DNA of 46,405 bases from Verrucomicrobiota bacterium (GTDB lineage: Bacteria > Verrucomicrobiota > Verrucomicrobiia > Limisphaerales > UBA8199), in the NCBI GenBank assembly GCA_003176045.1, contig PSRM01000076.1, forward strand, positions 1 to 46,405, given 5' to 3'. Each line of letters starts with the position of its first letter. The first letter of the stretch is position 1. A program made the translations under genes and the position numbers. The notes under the pieces were generated by a model. It had not been told where the DNA came from and did no database searches. It saw nothing but the letters and a program-made list of their open reading frames with translations. Below are positions 24,804-32,736 of the stretch, piece by piece.

Positions 24804-27800
24804 GACCTGCGCCGCCAGCGGCGCCACCAGCCGGACTTTTGTGCCTTTTCCATCGCAGGCGCCAGCCTCAAAGCTACCACCAATCTCCTCCATGCGCATG
24901 CGCATATTTCGCAGGCCGTTGCGGCCTTTCTTTTCCGCGACGGCGTCCAGGCCGCGGCCGTCGTCCTCAATTTCCAGCACAAAACGATCCGAGTCCAGTT
25001 GCAGACGCATCCACATGGATTGCGCGTGCGCATGTTTGACGACGTTATTGACGGCTTCTTTGGCGGCGAGGAACACGTTGTGGCGCAGTTCAGGCGAGAT
25101 CGGAGTGGGAGGAAGCGCCTCGGGGGCCTCGAGCCGATAGCGCAAGCCTGCCATGGCGAGGTATTCCTGCGTGTATTTGCACAGATAAGTAATCAAACTG
25201 TCTAATGTATCGTTAGAAGGATTCACTGTCCACACGATCTCGTCCAGCGCGCGGGTCGTTTCGAGGGCGGTTTGGGAAATTTGGCGTGCGTGGGCGGCGA
25301 TTTCCTTCGGGTCATCCTTGTCACTTTCAACTAATTCGCCCAAAAGGGAGACCTGAGTAAGATTGGCGCCGACCTGGTCGTGAATGTCCCGAGCGATGCG
25401 GGCGCGCTCGGCTTCGATGGCTTCTTTCTGGCGCAGGGCGGCGATCTGGCGTTGCAGGCGCTGGGTTGAGGCGTAATGAACAAAAGAAACGACCACCGCC
25501 AGCACGGCGACGCCTGCCAGGCTCATAAACCACCATGTGCGCCAAAATGGAGGAAGAACCGTCACCTCCAGTGTGGTCCAATTGCGGTTCCAAACGCCAT
25601 CCTCATTGCAGGCGGTGACCTGAAACGTGTAATTTCCCGGCGGGAGAAGTGGAAAGCGGGCCGCTCGTGTTGTGGCCGGGGCCTCGGCCATCTCGTGGCC
25701 CGCGAGGCCATAGCGGAACCGGCCCTTTTCAGGATCCGACAGACTCAGGCTTGTGTAGGTGATTTCGAAATACTCGCTGCGCGGCGGCACGATGATTGTT
25801 TGCGGCACGGGCGCCCGCAGGCTGTTTGTTTGCTGCAAACGGCCATCAATCCGGACCGTTTCGATCAGCACCGGAGGCGGATTGGTGTTGGGCGCCAGCC
25901 GCGCAGGATCAATGGATACCAGCCCTTTAATCGTGGGAAACCACAGCTTGCCTTCATGGGTTTTGCAAGCTGCCGGCTGCGAGCCGGAAGTACATTCGCC
26001 GGCAGGCAGCCCTTCTGCTTTGCCGTAGCTTCGGACCCGGATCGTATTCGTTGGCGAACCGGCAAGGTCCTTCCGCAGCACTCGCATCAACCCGGCGTTG
26101 GAACCGATCCAAAAGAATCCTTCCTCGTCCTCGGCGATAAAGCCGACGCTGTTACTGATGAGGCCTTCGTCTTTCGAGTAGCGCGTCCATTTGCCATCCT
26201 TCAGCCTCGCCAGTCCGCTCGAAGTGCCCGCCCAGAGCATTCCTTCCCGATCCAGATACAATGAGAAAATGTTGTCACTAGGCAGACCTTCAGGTTTTCT
26301 GTAAACCATAAGCTTGCCATCGCGCAATAAGTTCAGTCCGCCGCCCTCAGTGCCGATCCAGAAATTGCCCTGTTTATCATCCACCAGGGCGCGAACATCG
26401 GTTGCGCCCAGTAACTGGCGCCAGCGATCTCCCTCTTTCCGTATCAGGCCGTCCTGCGTGCCAAACCACAACGCTCCAGCGCCGTCCTGGTAAATCGCCG
26501 AGATCGGGGGCAGTCGCTTGATCGAAGCGATGCCATTCTCGACAGTGGCCATGGGGACCTCGGTCCAGGCGCCAGCGCTCAACCGGAAAAGGCCACCCCG
26601 TGTGCCGGCCCAAACATTGGTTGAGCGATCAACGAAAACAGCCCGCACATAACTGGCCGAACCCATTAGCAAACCGTTTCGGGTGAGGCGTGCATCTTTC
26701 CAGTAAGCCACGCCACCGCCATTAAAGCCTATCCACAGCCCGCCCTCTCTATCCTCGCAGGCCGTCTGCGCGGGTGCGCCGCCAGGACCTTTGACCAGCT
26801 CAAAGACTTCCGGCTTGGCGCGGTCCAACCCGCCGCCATCCGTGCCAATCCACAAAGTCCCCTCCCGGTCCGCGCAGAGAGATAGAATGTAATCGTCCGA
26901 AAGTCCCTCGGCCCTGCCCAGGTGCGAAACCTGGCCGGCGCTGTCGAACAGGAACAAACCCTCGCTTAAGGTGCCGACGATTAGATTGCCGCGGCGGTCT
27001 TCGCAAGCGACCGAAACCGACGCATTGGTTGACCAGCGGTAAGGAAATTGGCGTTCCACTTTCATGCCGCGACATTTCTGAATCAGCCGGTTGGAAAATC
27101 GCCAGTATCCTCCTTGTTTGCTCGCCAGCAGCAGGTCCAACTTTCCCAACCCTGCCCCGCTTAGATCGTGCGCCACCGGCAAACCAACCGATACTCCACC
27201 ACTGAATGGCCCATAAGCTGTGAGCCTTGAATCGGTGCCGATCCACACCAGGCCCGAATCGTCAGCGACTATCGTGCGGCACGTGCTCGTGGTATTATCA
27301 GGTCCCCAAAAATCAAGATGCCCCTGCTGACCCGAAGGGCGGTCGGATTCCGCCCTGTAACGGCCAAGTTGGCCATCGGCGCTGTAAAGCCAAACCGCGC
27401 CGTTAGGGTCTTCGCAGATGCCCATTAAGCGCCCTTCGTGCGATTGCCTGCCGATCCCAATGCGGGTGATACGTCCACTTTTATCCACCCGAACAACACC
27501 CGCGGTATCGGTGCCGACCCAGAAATTGCCCTGGCTGTCCTCAAATAACCGCACGATTCTCGAGCTGTTCAACTCTGGAGTGTTTCCTTCATCGAAAATC
27601 GAAAATTGCAGGCCATCGAACCGGGCCAATCCATTGAGCGTCCCGAGCCAAAGATAGCCATCGCGGGTTTGCGTCATGGCGATGACTGCGTTCTCAGGCA
27701 GCCCTTCGTTTGAAGTCCAAATCCGATCTACGGTGTAGCGCGGAGGGGAGCCGATCGCAAACGGAGCAGCCAGGCAACAGATGCCCAGAATGAAAAGCCG

Positions 27801-27851
27801 CCAGTTCTTCGCCACGCTAAAATTGTAGCAGCCGGGGTAACGAGGCTCCAT
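24768..27851 (-). CDS. Propeller-type sensor histidine kinase
   Basis: This 1027-residue membrane sensor has an N-terminal signal/anchor (LFILGICCLAAPFAIG), then about 650 periplasmic residues with many two-component-regulator propeller repeats (GLPENAVIAMTQTRDGYLWL, GTLNGLARFDG, DREGTLWIGTDGGGL). A Y_Y_Y-type domain follows (SEYFEITYTSLSLSDPEKGR, RFRYGLAGHE), a transmembrane helix near residue 775, a HisKA_3 dimerisation domain (ARDIHDQVGANLTQ, phospho-His about 824) and a HATPase domain (KEAVNNVVKHA, EDDGRGL, GLRNMRMRMEEIGG). It should sense an extracellular, perhaps carbohydrate, signal and phosphorylate the neighbouring LuxR regulator. The start may be the ATG at 27851 or a GTG at 27815. 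The last residues (VKRETCDAKREA) are encoded by TTCACGT heptamers. Confidence 0.95.
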   Translation of the reverse strand: MEPRYPGCYNFSVAKNWRLFILGICCLAAPFAIGSPPRYTVDRIWTSNEGLPENAVIAMTQTRDGYLWLGTLNGLARFDGLQFSIFDEGNTPELNSSRIVRLFEDSQGNFWVGTDTAGVVRVDKSGRITRIGIGRQSHEGRLMGICEDPNGAVWLYSADGQLGRYRAESDRPSGQQGHLDFWGPDNTTSTCRTIVADDSGLVWIGTDSRLTAYGPFSGGVSVGLPVAHDLSGAGLGKLDLLLASKQGGYWRFSNRLIQKCRGMKVERQFPYRWSTNASVSVACEDRRGNLIVGTLSEGLFLFDSAGQVSHLGRAEGLSDDYILSLCADREGTLWIGTDGGGLDRAKPEVFELVKGPGGAPAQTACEDREGGLWIGFNGGGVAYWKDARLTRNGLLMGSASYVRAVFVDRSTNVWAGTRGGLFRLSAGAWTEVPMATVENGIASIKRLPPISAIYQDGAGALWFGTQDGLIRKEGDRWRQLLGATDVRALVDDKQGNFWIGTEGGGLNLLRDGKLMVYRKPEGLPSDNIFSLYLDREGMLWAGTSSGLARLKDGKWTRYSKDEGLISNSVGFIAEDEEGFFWIGSNAGLMRVLRKDLAGSPTNTIRVRSYGKAEGLPAGECTSGSQPAACKTHEGKLWFPTIKGLVSIDPARLAPNTNPPPVLIETVRIDGRLQQTNSLRAPVPQTIIVPPRSEYFEITYTSLSLSDPEKGRFRYGLAGHEMAEAPATTRAARFPLLPPGNYTFQVTACNEDGVWNRNWTTLEVTVLPPFWRTWWFMSLAGVAVLAVVVSFVHYASTQRLQRQIAALRQKEAIEAERARIARDIHDQVGANLTQVSLLGELVESDKDDPKEIAAHARQISQTALETTRALDEIVWTVNPSNDTLDSLITYLCKYTQEYLAMAGLRYRLEAPEALPPTPISPELRHNVFLAAKEAVNNVVKHAHAQSMWMRLQLDSDRFVLEIEDDGRGLDAVAEKKGRNGLRNMRMRMEEIGGSFEAGACDGKGTKVRLVAPLAAQVKRETCDAKREA

Positions 27852-27854
27852 TTA

Positions 27855-27882
27855 ATTTATGATTTATGATTTATGATTTATG
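27855..27882. repeat. Heptamer array ATTTATG x4
   Basis: Four perfect ATTTATG units lie immediately upstream of the kinase start codon at 27851; this is the most AT-rich patch near a start in the window. Confidence 0.97.
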
Positions 27883-28020
27883 ATTTCAAACTGGTAATCA
27901 GTTTCGCTTCTTCCCCTCCGCGTGGTCCGGCAGGAGGTGAGGTTGCTGACCGCTTGGTTGTGGCACGACTGGCCATCGCACACGCGGCGTTCGCCGCGGC
28001 GGAGTCCTCTGTAGTTTATA

Positions 28021-28066
28021 GGAGCGCGGACAGCCTTGTCCGCGCGGACAAGGCTGTCCGCGCTCC
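28021..28066. terminator. Perfect 46-bp palindrome after the NIPSNAP gene
   Basis: 28021-28042 and 28045-28066 are perfect 22-bp reverse complements separated by CG; each arm also folds by GCGGACA/TGTCCGC. The flanks GGAGCGCGG and CCGCGCTCC place it in the window-wide hairpin family. It ends 7 bp from the stop codon at 28074, so it may work as a terminator or mRNA 3'-end stabiliser. A further hairpin CGCGGCG-TT-CGCCGCG lies at about 27983-27998. Confidence 0.75.
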
Positions 28067-28073
28067 TTAAAAA

Positions 28074-28904
28074 TCAGACCTGCGAGTAAGCCGCAGGCAC
28101 CAGGAACCGGTTCGTGATCTTCGACACCGTATCTGCATATTGCGGGTCCGCGCTCATGCTCTTCCACGTCGGATCATCGCGGAACACGCCCCAGTGCTTC
28201 TTGTGCTCGTCCTCATTTTCCGCGGACAACATGTAAGTCAGGTGCGGCAGCGCGTGGCCAATTAACGCCTGGCCATAAAAGACAGGCCCCAGGCCCACCT
28301 TGCGCATTACCTCGATCTCGCCGGAATTGAACATCGAAACCTTTTTGAGGGCTTTGAGTTCGCTGTGGCTCTCGTAGGTCCGCACCTCGAACATGCGCGC
28401 GCGCTTCTCGCGCGAATAGGGCGGCAGCTCGATTCTGGGCATGCCGGAAAAAGCCAGCATCAACCAGCTTTCAATGCGCTCGAAAGAGGGACTGCTCTTC
28501 GCTGCGCGCAGGTAAGTGGCGCCCGCTTTTTCGGATTCCATTTGTGCGTTCACCCGCGCGGTTGCCGTCGCGAACACTTCCAGTGTCGGATAAGGAATCA
28601 GCATCCACACCGCCGACTCATCGCGCAATTCCTCTTTCGCCTGCGCCACCTTGCGCTCCATCTGCGTGAACACACCCACCGGCTTCACGCCGAGCTTGTT
28701 GAGCGCCGGGATGGCCGCGCCTTGCAGGTACTCGTGCAACACCGCCGCGTCGCCTGGACTCTTGAGATGGTACACCCGCCATTCGTAATACTCCCGTTTG
28801 CCACTTGGTTCGCGATCAGCAGCAACCACGCTCAGCGCCCCCGCAGCCGTGCCCGTCAGAGCGGAAGCAGCTAGTGATCTCTTTAGGAATTCGCGTCTCT
28901 TCAT
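28074..28904 (-). CDS. NIPSNAP-family protein with Tat signal
   Basis: This 276-residue protein starts MKRREFLKRSLA, a twin-arginine (RREFLK) export signal followed by a hydrophobic stretch to SVVAADR. The mature part has two ferredoxin-like halves of the NIPSNAP family: YYEWRVYHLKSPGDAAVLHE near the start, FEVRTYESHSELKALKKVSM in the middle, and a last part with EDEHKKHWGVFRDDPTWKSM. Members of this family are dimeric alpha-beta barrel proteins without an agreed function; in Verrucomicrobia and Planctomycetes exported versions are frequent. No operon partner is clear. The start at 28904 is fixed by the Tat motif. Confidence 0.93.
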   Translation of the reverse strand: MKRREFLKRSLAASALTGTAAGALSVVAADREPSGKREYYEWRVYHLKSPGDAAVLHEYLQGAAIPALNKLGVKPVGVFTQMERKVAQAKEELRDESAVWMLIPYPTLEVFATATARVNAQMESEKAGATYLRAAKSSPSFERIESWLMLAFSGMPRIELPPYSREKRARMFEVRTYESHSELKALKKVSMFNSGEIEVMRKVGLGPVFYGQALIGHALPHLTYMLSAENEDEHKKHWGVFRDDPTWKSMSADPQYADTVSKITNRFLVPAAYSQV

Positions 28905-28913
28905 AGGCTTGTA

Positions 28914-29017
28914 TTCTTAATCTTATTCTTTCTCTTAATCTTAATCTCGTCGGCAGTCAGTAGTCAGTAGTTTGTAGTCAGTAGTGCGTAGTCCGTAGTC
29001 AGTGGTCAGTAGTCATT
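28914..29017. repeat. CTTAAT-type and AGTCAGT heptamer arrays
   Basis: 28914-28947 is a run of TCTTAATC-like units that reappears almost unchanged at about 39444-39478. 28955-29017 is nine degenerate AGTCAGT units (five perfect). The second array runs into the stop codon of the PH-like gene at 29013. Confidence 0.9.
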
Positions 29018-29333
29018 CTATCGCTTCCGGCTTTCGGGCCAACTCGGCTTGCGCATTTTCAATCAACTCTTTTATGCGGATTGCATCTGCTTTCGTGTGT
29101 CCGTGGCTGACCATGGGATCGGTGCCGCCGGAAGATTCAATCAATATCTCCGACCAGATCAATCCTGTTTTGATGTGCACCGATGCCACCTTGCTGATGC
29201 TCATGGACATTTCATCCCGGCTAATCCAGGACCTTTTGCGGCGTGTTACAGCCTTGTCGCTCACTTCGATATAAGTCGGAAACAAGTGGTTGCCGTGCGT
29301 CCACCGGCTGGCTTTGAAAATCTCGATCGGCAT
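29013..29333 (-). CDS. Small PH-like domain protein
   Basis: From the ATG at 29333 (a GTG at 29345 is also possible) this encodes 106 residues. The pattern of strands (YIEVSDKAVTRRKRSWI, then ISKVASVHIKTGLIWSEILI) followed by one C-terminal amphipathic helix (TKADAIRIKELIENAQAELA) is that of the bacterial PH-like family: a short beta barrel capped by a helix. There is no signal peptide or membrane segment. The function is unknown. It is followed in the same direction by nothing until the NIPSNAP gene; the stop codon lies inside a heptamer array. Confidence 0.65.
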   Translation of the reverse strand: MPIEIFKASRWTHGNHLFPTYIEVSDKAVTRRKRSWISRDEMSMSISKVASVHIKTGLIWSEILIESSGGTDPMVSHGHTKADAIRIKELIENAQAELARKPEAIE

Positions 29334-29382
29334 AGCAAAAGTCACTCGGTCGCACGAAACGTAAGGTTTCCACGAAAATGTG

Positions 29383-29892
29383 TCAGCCCAATTCTTTTTT
29401 CAGCCTCTTTTCCCAAAGCCAAACCTTGCCATCTTCCGGATGTTCAATCTCTCCCCTGCACACCATCCCCAGGCGCCGGAGAACCCTCGTCGAGGCACCC
29501 GGCTCCGGCAGTGTATGCGCGATTACTCTGGTTATCATCCCGGATTTCGAGGCGATCTCAATCAGCGCTAATGCCGCGGCCGTGGCATAGCCCTGACGCT
29601 GGAACGAAGGCCAAGTGCCGTACGCAATCTCGATCGTGCCTTCTGATAAAGGTGCGGGCACAAAACCACAGCATCCAACAACGACAGTATCGGTGTTCAC
29701 AACCAAGTACCCGATCCACGGCGGATCGCGTGGCACCCGCCGGTAGAACGCTTCGGTCTGCCGCACGACATCCCTCGCCTCCTCCACACACTCGCCCAGG
29801 CTCGCACCATAGCGGTCGCTAAAGCCTTCGGGGTCACCGGCGATGATCTTGATCAGCTCTACGTCTATCCCCAAAAGGCTAATCGTTTTCAC
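29383..29892 (-). CDS. GNAT-family N-acetyltransferase
   Basis: This 169-residue acyl-CoA-dependent transferase has the GNAT core: a beta4 strand VVGCCGFVPAPL, EIAYGTWPSFQRQGYATAAA where QRQGYA is the acetyl-CoA pyrophosphate loop (motif A), and a later VLRRLGM helix-turn typical of motif B. The substrate is unknown; the RimJ-like arrangement (YGTWPSFQRQGYATAA, then IAHTLPEPGASTRVLRRLG) suggests a small-molecule or protein N-terminal acetyltransferase. The GTG start at 29892 is 3 bp after the stop of the L,D-transpeptidase gene, so the two are one transcription unit. Confidence 0.92.
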   Translation of the reverse strand: MKTISLLGIDVELIKIIAGDPEGFSDRYGASLGECVEEARDVVRQTEAFYRRVPRDPPWIGYLVVNTDTVVVGCCGFVPAPLSEGTIEIAYGTWPSFQRQGYATAAALALIEIASKSGMITRVIAHTLPEPGASTRVLRRLGMVCRGEIEHPEDGKVWLWEKRLKKELG

Positions 29893-29895
29893 GGC

Positions 29896-30414
29896 TCAGG
29901 GTCTGATTTCAACAGGCGTTCCATCAGGCACAGCGCGGTAAATCTCTTCGATTTCGGGGTTGGTGACAGCGATGCAACCAGCGGTCCAGTCATGGAGCCG
30001 ATGCAACCTGCCGATCAGGCCCAGACCGTTTCGCAGGCCGTGGATCATGATGTCGCCTCCTGGCTTAACACCGCGCTTGGAGGCAGCCTGACAATCGGCG
30101 GTGGATGGATAGGATACTTTGAGCGCTTTGTGGAAGGAACTGTCGGCTTTATGAAGTTCTATCGTGTATAGGCCCTCGGGTGTACGGTTATCGCCTTCCT
30201 GTTGCTTTGGGCCGATGGGGCGGCCCAAGGAAACGTTGTAAGTCTTCAGGAGGTGGCCCTTCGAATAAAGGTTGAGTTGCCGTTGGCTTTTCAGAACGAT
30301 TATTTTGTCGGCCGTAGCTCCGGGGGAAATTGAGCGAGTCGGCCAATTGGCCCAGGTGCAGAAGGCGCAGAGTGTGATGGCGCAGGCTGCTACTATTTTC
30401 GTTCGAGCGCGCAC
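29896..30414 (-). CDS. L,D-transpeptidase (YkuD family)
   Basis: This 172-residue exported enzyme has an N-terminal signal (KIVAACAITLCAFCTWANW) and a YkuD domain from about residue 36. Conserved features are the entry strand IIVLKSQRQLNLYSKGHLL, TPEGLYTI, IMIHGL (H125) and the catalytic block DWTAGCIAVTN (C147; the usual form is S-x-G-C-[IV]-R/A). Such enzymes make 3-3 cross-links in peptidoglycan or attach proteins to it in the periplasm. The GTG at 30414 is the first start before the signal. It is co-transcribed with the GNAT gene 3 bp downstream; the spacer upstream (30415-30639) is full of hairpin repeats. Confidence 0.93.
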   Translation of the reverse strand: MRARTKIVAACAITLCAFCTWANWPTRSISPGATADKIIVLKSQRQLNLYSKGHLLKTYNVSLGRPIGPKQQEGDNRTPEGLYTIELHKADSSFHKALKVSYPSTADCQAASKRGVKPGGDIMIHGLRNGLGLIGRLHRLHDWTAGCIAVTNPEIEEIYRAVPDGTPVEIRP

Positions 30415-30475
30415 TTAGCATCGAGGGTTATTCATGAATCATAATCCGACTGGGTCCGGGAGATGAGACGCGCCT

Positions 30476-30626
30476 TCAGCGCTTGGAGTCGTGCTTTGGG
30501 CCGTGTACCCAGGGCGTCGCTTCGCTCGCCCTGGGCTGGTATGAATGACGCCTTTGGCGTCCAAACAAAGAACTGCGCGACATGTCGCGCAGTTCCAAAG
30601 CGGCGACATGTCGCCGCACTCCCAAG
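30476..30626. repeat. Cluster of REP-like hairpins
   Basis: In order: CCAGGGCG/CGCCCTGG (about 30508-30533); the 18-mer starting GCCCTGGGC at 30528-30545, repeated exactly at 33813-33830; GACGCC-TTT-GGCGTC at 30547-30561; AACTGCGCGAC-AT-GTCGCGCAGTT (30571-30594, perfect); and GCGGCGAC-AT-GTCGCCGC (30600-30617, perfect) followed by ACTCCCAAG. The last belongs to the AAGCG-stem-CGCRCTCC family. The cluster fills the 225 bp between the L,D-transpeptidase start and the gpsA stop. Confidence 0.85.
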
Positions 30627-30639
30627 CGGTCGTTCGTCT

Positions 30640-31764
30640 TCACTCTGCCTTCAAATCTCTCGACATCAAATCCCGAACCGCCTGCGCAACATCTTTGCCT
30701 TCATAGAGCATCGCGTACACCTCATCTATTACGGGCACGCTGACTTTGTGTCTTCGGGCCAGTTGCCAGGCGGCGCGGGCGGTGGGATAGCCTTCGGCTA
30801 CAGCCAGCGTGCTGGCGGCGATGTCGGCGGGCTTTTCGCCGCGACCTACGCGTTCGCCGAAGCCGCGGTTGCGGCTGTGGCGGGAGAAACAGGTGACCAC
30901 TAGATCGCCCAGGCCGCTCAGGCCAGTGAAGGTTTCGGCTTCGGCACCGCAGGCGACTCCGAGGCGGCGCAATTCAACAATGGCTCGCGTCACCAATGCG
31001 GCTTTGGAGTTGTCGCCGAAACCGAGTCCATCGCAGACGCCTGCGCCGATGGCGATCACGTTTTTAAGGGCGCCGCCCAGTTCGACCCCGAGCACATCTC
31101 GGCTGGTATAGACGCGGAAGGAGGGTCCGGTGAAGAGCTGCTGGGCGCGCGCCGCTGCGGCTGAATCGCGGCTGGCAGCAACGATTGCGGTCGGAATACC
31201 ACGGGCGACCTCGATGGCAAAGGTCGGTCCCGAGAGCGCGACGCATGTGGCGCACGGGGCGGTATCAGCAAGGATTCCGCACATGGTCAGGCCCGTTTCG
31301 TATTCGATACCTTTCGTGACGCTGATGATCAGTCCCGGATAGTTGGCCAGAGGCAGCGTGACTTCTCGAAACACCTGAGATGGCACGGCCACGACAACGC
31401 ACTCGGCTTCCTTAACCGCTTTCGCGGTGTCTGCTTCGAGGACTAATTCTCGAGGCAACTCAATTCCGGGTAAAAATCTCTCGTTCCGGCCGGTCTGCTT
31501 GATTTGGTCCAGCCATTCGGATTTGTGGCCCCAGAGAGTGACCTGATGGCCAGCCTGGTTGAGCAAGCGGGCAAGCGCGGAGCCCCAGGCGCCGGCACCG
31601 AGAATGCTTACAATTGCGGATTGCGGATTGCGGATTGTGGATTGTGCGGATGAGTCGGTGAGTCGGTGAGTCGGTGAGTCGGTGCGAGCACTCGAACGGT
31701 GAGGAACGACCGGCGCGTCCCCTTGGTGTCGGGATTGGGTTTCGTGTCCTGAAGGCGGATTCAC
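30640..31764 (-). CDS. gpsA: Glycerol-3-phosphate dehydrogenase [NAD(P)+]
   Basis: The enzyme reduces dihydroxyacetone phosphate to sn-glycerol-3-phosphate, the phospholipid backbone. Conserved parts are VSILGAGAWGSALARLL (nucleotide binding, here residues 52-68), SVTKGIE, LSGPTFAIEVARG, the catalytic-lysine region VELGGALKNVIAIGAG, NSKAALVTRAIVE and the C-terminal TGLSGLGDLVVTC. The canonical protein begins where residue 51-52 stands, yet no ATG, GTG or TTG occurs just before it; the first 50 residues (MNPPSGHETQ...) are partly encoded by GAGTCGGT and ATTGCGG repeats. The only standard start I find is a GTG at 31764 that overlaps the TGA of plsY (GTGA), so coupled translation with a repeat-derived N-terminal extension is the best reading. 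Confidence 0.95.
   Translation of the reverse strand: MNPPSGHETQSRHQGDAPVVPHRSSARTDSPTHRLTDSSAQSTIRNPQSAIVSILGAGAWGSALARLLNQAGHQVTLWGHKSEWLDQIKQTGRNERFLPGIELPRELVLEADTAKAVKEAECVVVAVPSQVFREVTLPLANYPGLIISVTKGIEYETGLTMCGILADTAPCATCVALSGPTFAIEVARGIPTAIVAASRDSAAAARAQQLFTGPSFRVYTSRDVLGVELGGALKNVIAIGAGVCDGLGFGDNSKAALVTRAIVELRRLGVACGAEAETFTGLSGLGDLVVTCFSRHSRNRGFGERVGRGEKPADIAASTLAVAEGYPTARAAWQLARRHKVSVPVIDEVYAMLYEGKDVAQAVRDLMSRDLKAE
31613..31683. repeat. ATTGCGG heptamers and GAGTCGGT 8-mers at the gpsA start
   Basis: Three ATTGCGG units and ATTGTGG (31613-31640) are followed by four GAGTCGGT units (about 31652-31683). They encode residues about 27-50 of the gpsA frame, immediately before the nucleotide-binding motif. 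Confidence 0.93.
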
Positions 31765-32420
31765 ATTTCACGATTCACGTTTCCCGCTGCACGTTTTACA
31801 AAAAACCTGCTCTCGGTCCCATTGAGGAGCCGTTTGATATTGGCCCGGTGTTTGTAGATGGCGAGGGCGGCCAGGGCGGCGGTGACATAGATCATGGCCG
31901 CAATCTGATGTGGCGTGAGCCAAACTGCGAAGGGCATGACGAACGCCGCAACGATGGAGGCCAGTGAAACGTAGCGGCCCAAAAGAAAAGTCAGAATCCA
32001 TGCGCCCACGGAGATCAGCACCGCCAAAGGCACCAGTGCCAGGAGCACGCCAGCCGAGGTGGCGATGCCTTTGCCGCCTTTGAAGTTGAGCCAGCACGTG
32101 TAGTTGTGGCCAAGGATGGCCGCCGTTCCCGCGATGATGCGGTAAGTGGCCACGGTTTTCACGCCGGCGATCGGGCTGAACCAGTGGGAAAGGAGTGTTG
32201 CCGTGACGACCACTGCCAGCCAGCCTTTGAGGGCGTCGGCAAGCAAAACAAAAGCGCCAGCCGGTTTGCCGAGGGCCCGGACAACGTTCGTCGCCCCGAT
32301 GTTGCCGCTGCCTACCGAGCGAATGTCTATGCCTCGGGCCTTGCCGAACAGGAACCCGGTCGGTATCGACCCAAGTAAATACCCTGAAATGGCGGCCAGG
32401 ATGTAGCCAACAATTGGCAT
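31761..32420 (-). CDS. plsY: Glycerol-3-phosphate acyltransferase PlsY
   Basis: This 219-residue inner-membrane enzyme transfers an acyl group from acyl-phosphate to glycerol-3-phosphate, the first acylation of phospholipid synthesis. It has five or more membrane helices and the three PlsY motifs: RSVGSGNIGATNVVRALGK, NFKGGKGIATSAG and HRANIKRLLNGTE. The ATG at 32420 (MPIVGYILAAISGYLLGSIP) is the true start; the frame continues to 32657 but only through CGAAATC-type repeats. The C-terminal residues AGNVNREM are encoded by CGTGAAT/CGTGAAA units. Next comes gpsA, overlapping by GTGA, which makes the substrate of PlsY; the pair is a small phospholipid operon. Confidence 0.97.
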   Translation of the reverse strand: MPIVGYILAAISGYLLGSIPTGFLFGKARGIDIRSVGSGNIGATNVVRALGKPAGAFVLLADALKGWLAVVVTATLLSHWFSPIAGVKTVATYRIIAGTAAILGHNYTCWLNFKGGKGIATSAGVLLALVPLAVLISVGAWILTFLLGRYVSLASIVAAFVMPFAVWLTPHQIAAMIYVTAALAALAIYKHRANIKRLLNGTESRFFVKRAAGNVNREM

Positions 32421-32458
32421 GTGGATACGATAGGACGAGGGGCGTGGGGCGCAAGGCG

Positions 32459-32606
32459 GAAAAAGATGAGGCGAAATCCGAAATCCGAAGCCCGAAGTCC
32501 CGAAATCCGAAATCCGAAGTTCGAAATAGACAAACGAATGGGGACAAGCGAATGGGGCGAGAGGCGAAGGAGGAAATTCGAAATCCGAAGCCCGAGATCC
32601 GAATTG
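32459..32606. repeat. CGAAATC heptamers in the plsY-oxidoreductase spacer
   Basis: Degenerate CGAAATC/CGAAGCC/CGAAGTC units fill about 32465-32527 and 32575-32606. Between them, 32529-32556 is a 14-bp-period element (GACAAACGAATGGG, GACAAGCGAATGGG) that recurs at 43048-43117. The array occupies most of the 316-bp divergent spacer where both promoters must lie. Confidence 0.9.
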
Positions 32607-32736
32607 AGTGGAGCAATTCAAAACAAACATAGCCGCAAAAGAACGCAGAGAACGCATAGCAGAAATTGTTTCTTTGTTACTTTGTTGTTCATTTCAACCT
32701 CCTTTGCGGTTGGCAGGGCGGTTAAATGAGAGCAAC

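Noticed and set aside
31768..32616. 282-codon minus-strand frame over plsY
   Set aside because: It is a frame-shifted shadow of plsY, whose motifs are perfect in the other frame.
32421..32657. 79-residue N-terminal extension of PlsY
   Set aside because: It is encoded by CGAAATC repeats; canonical PlsY starts at the ATG at 32420.
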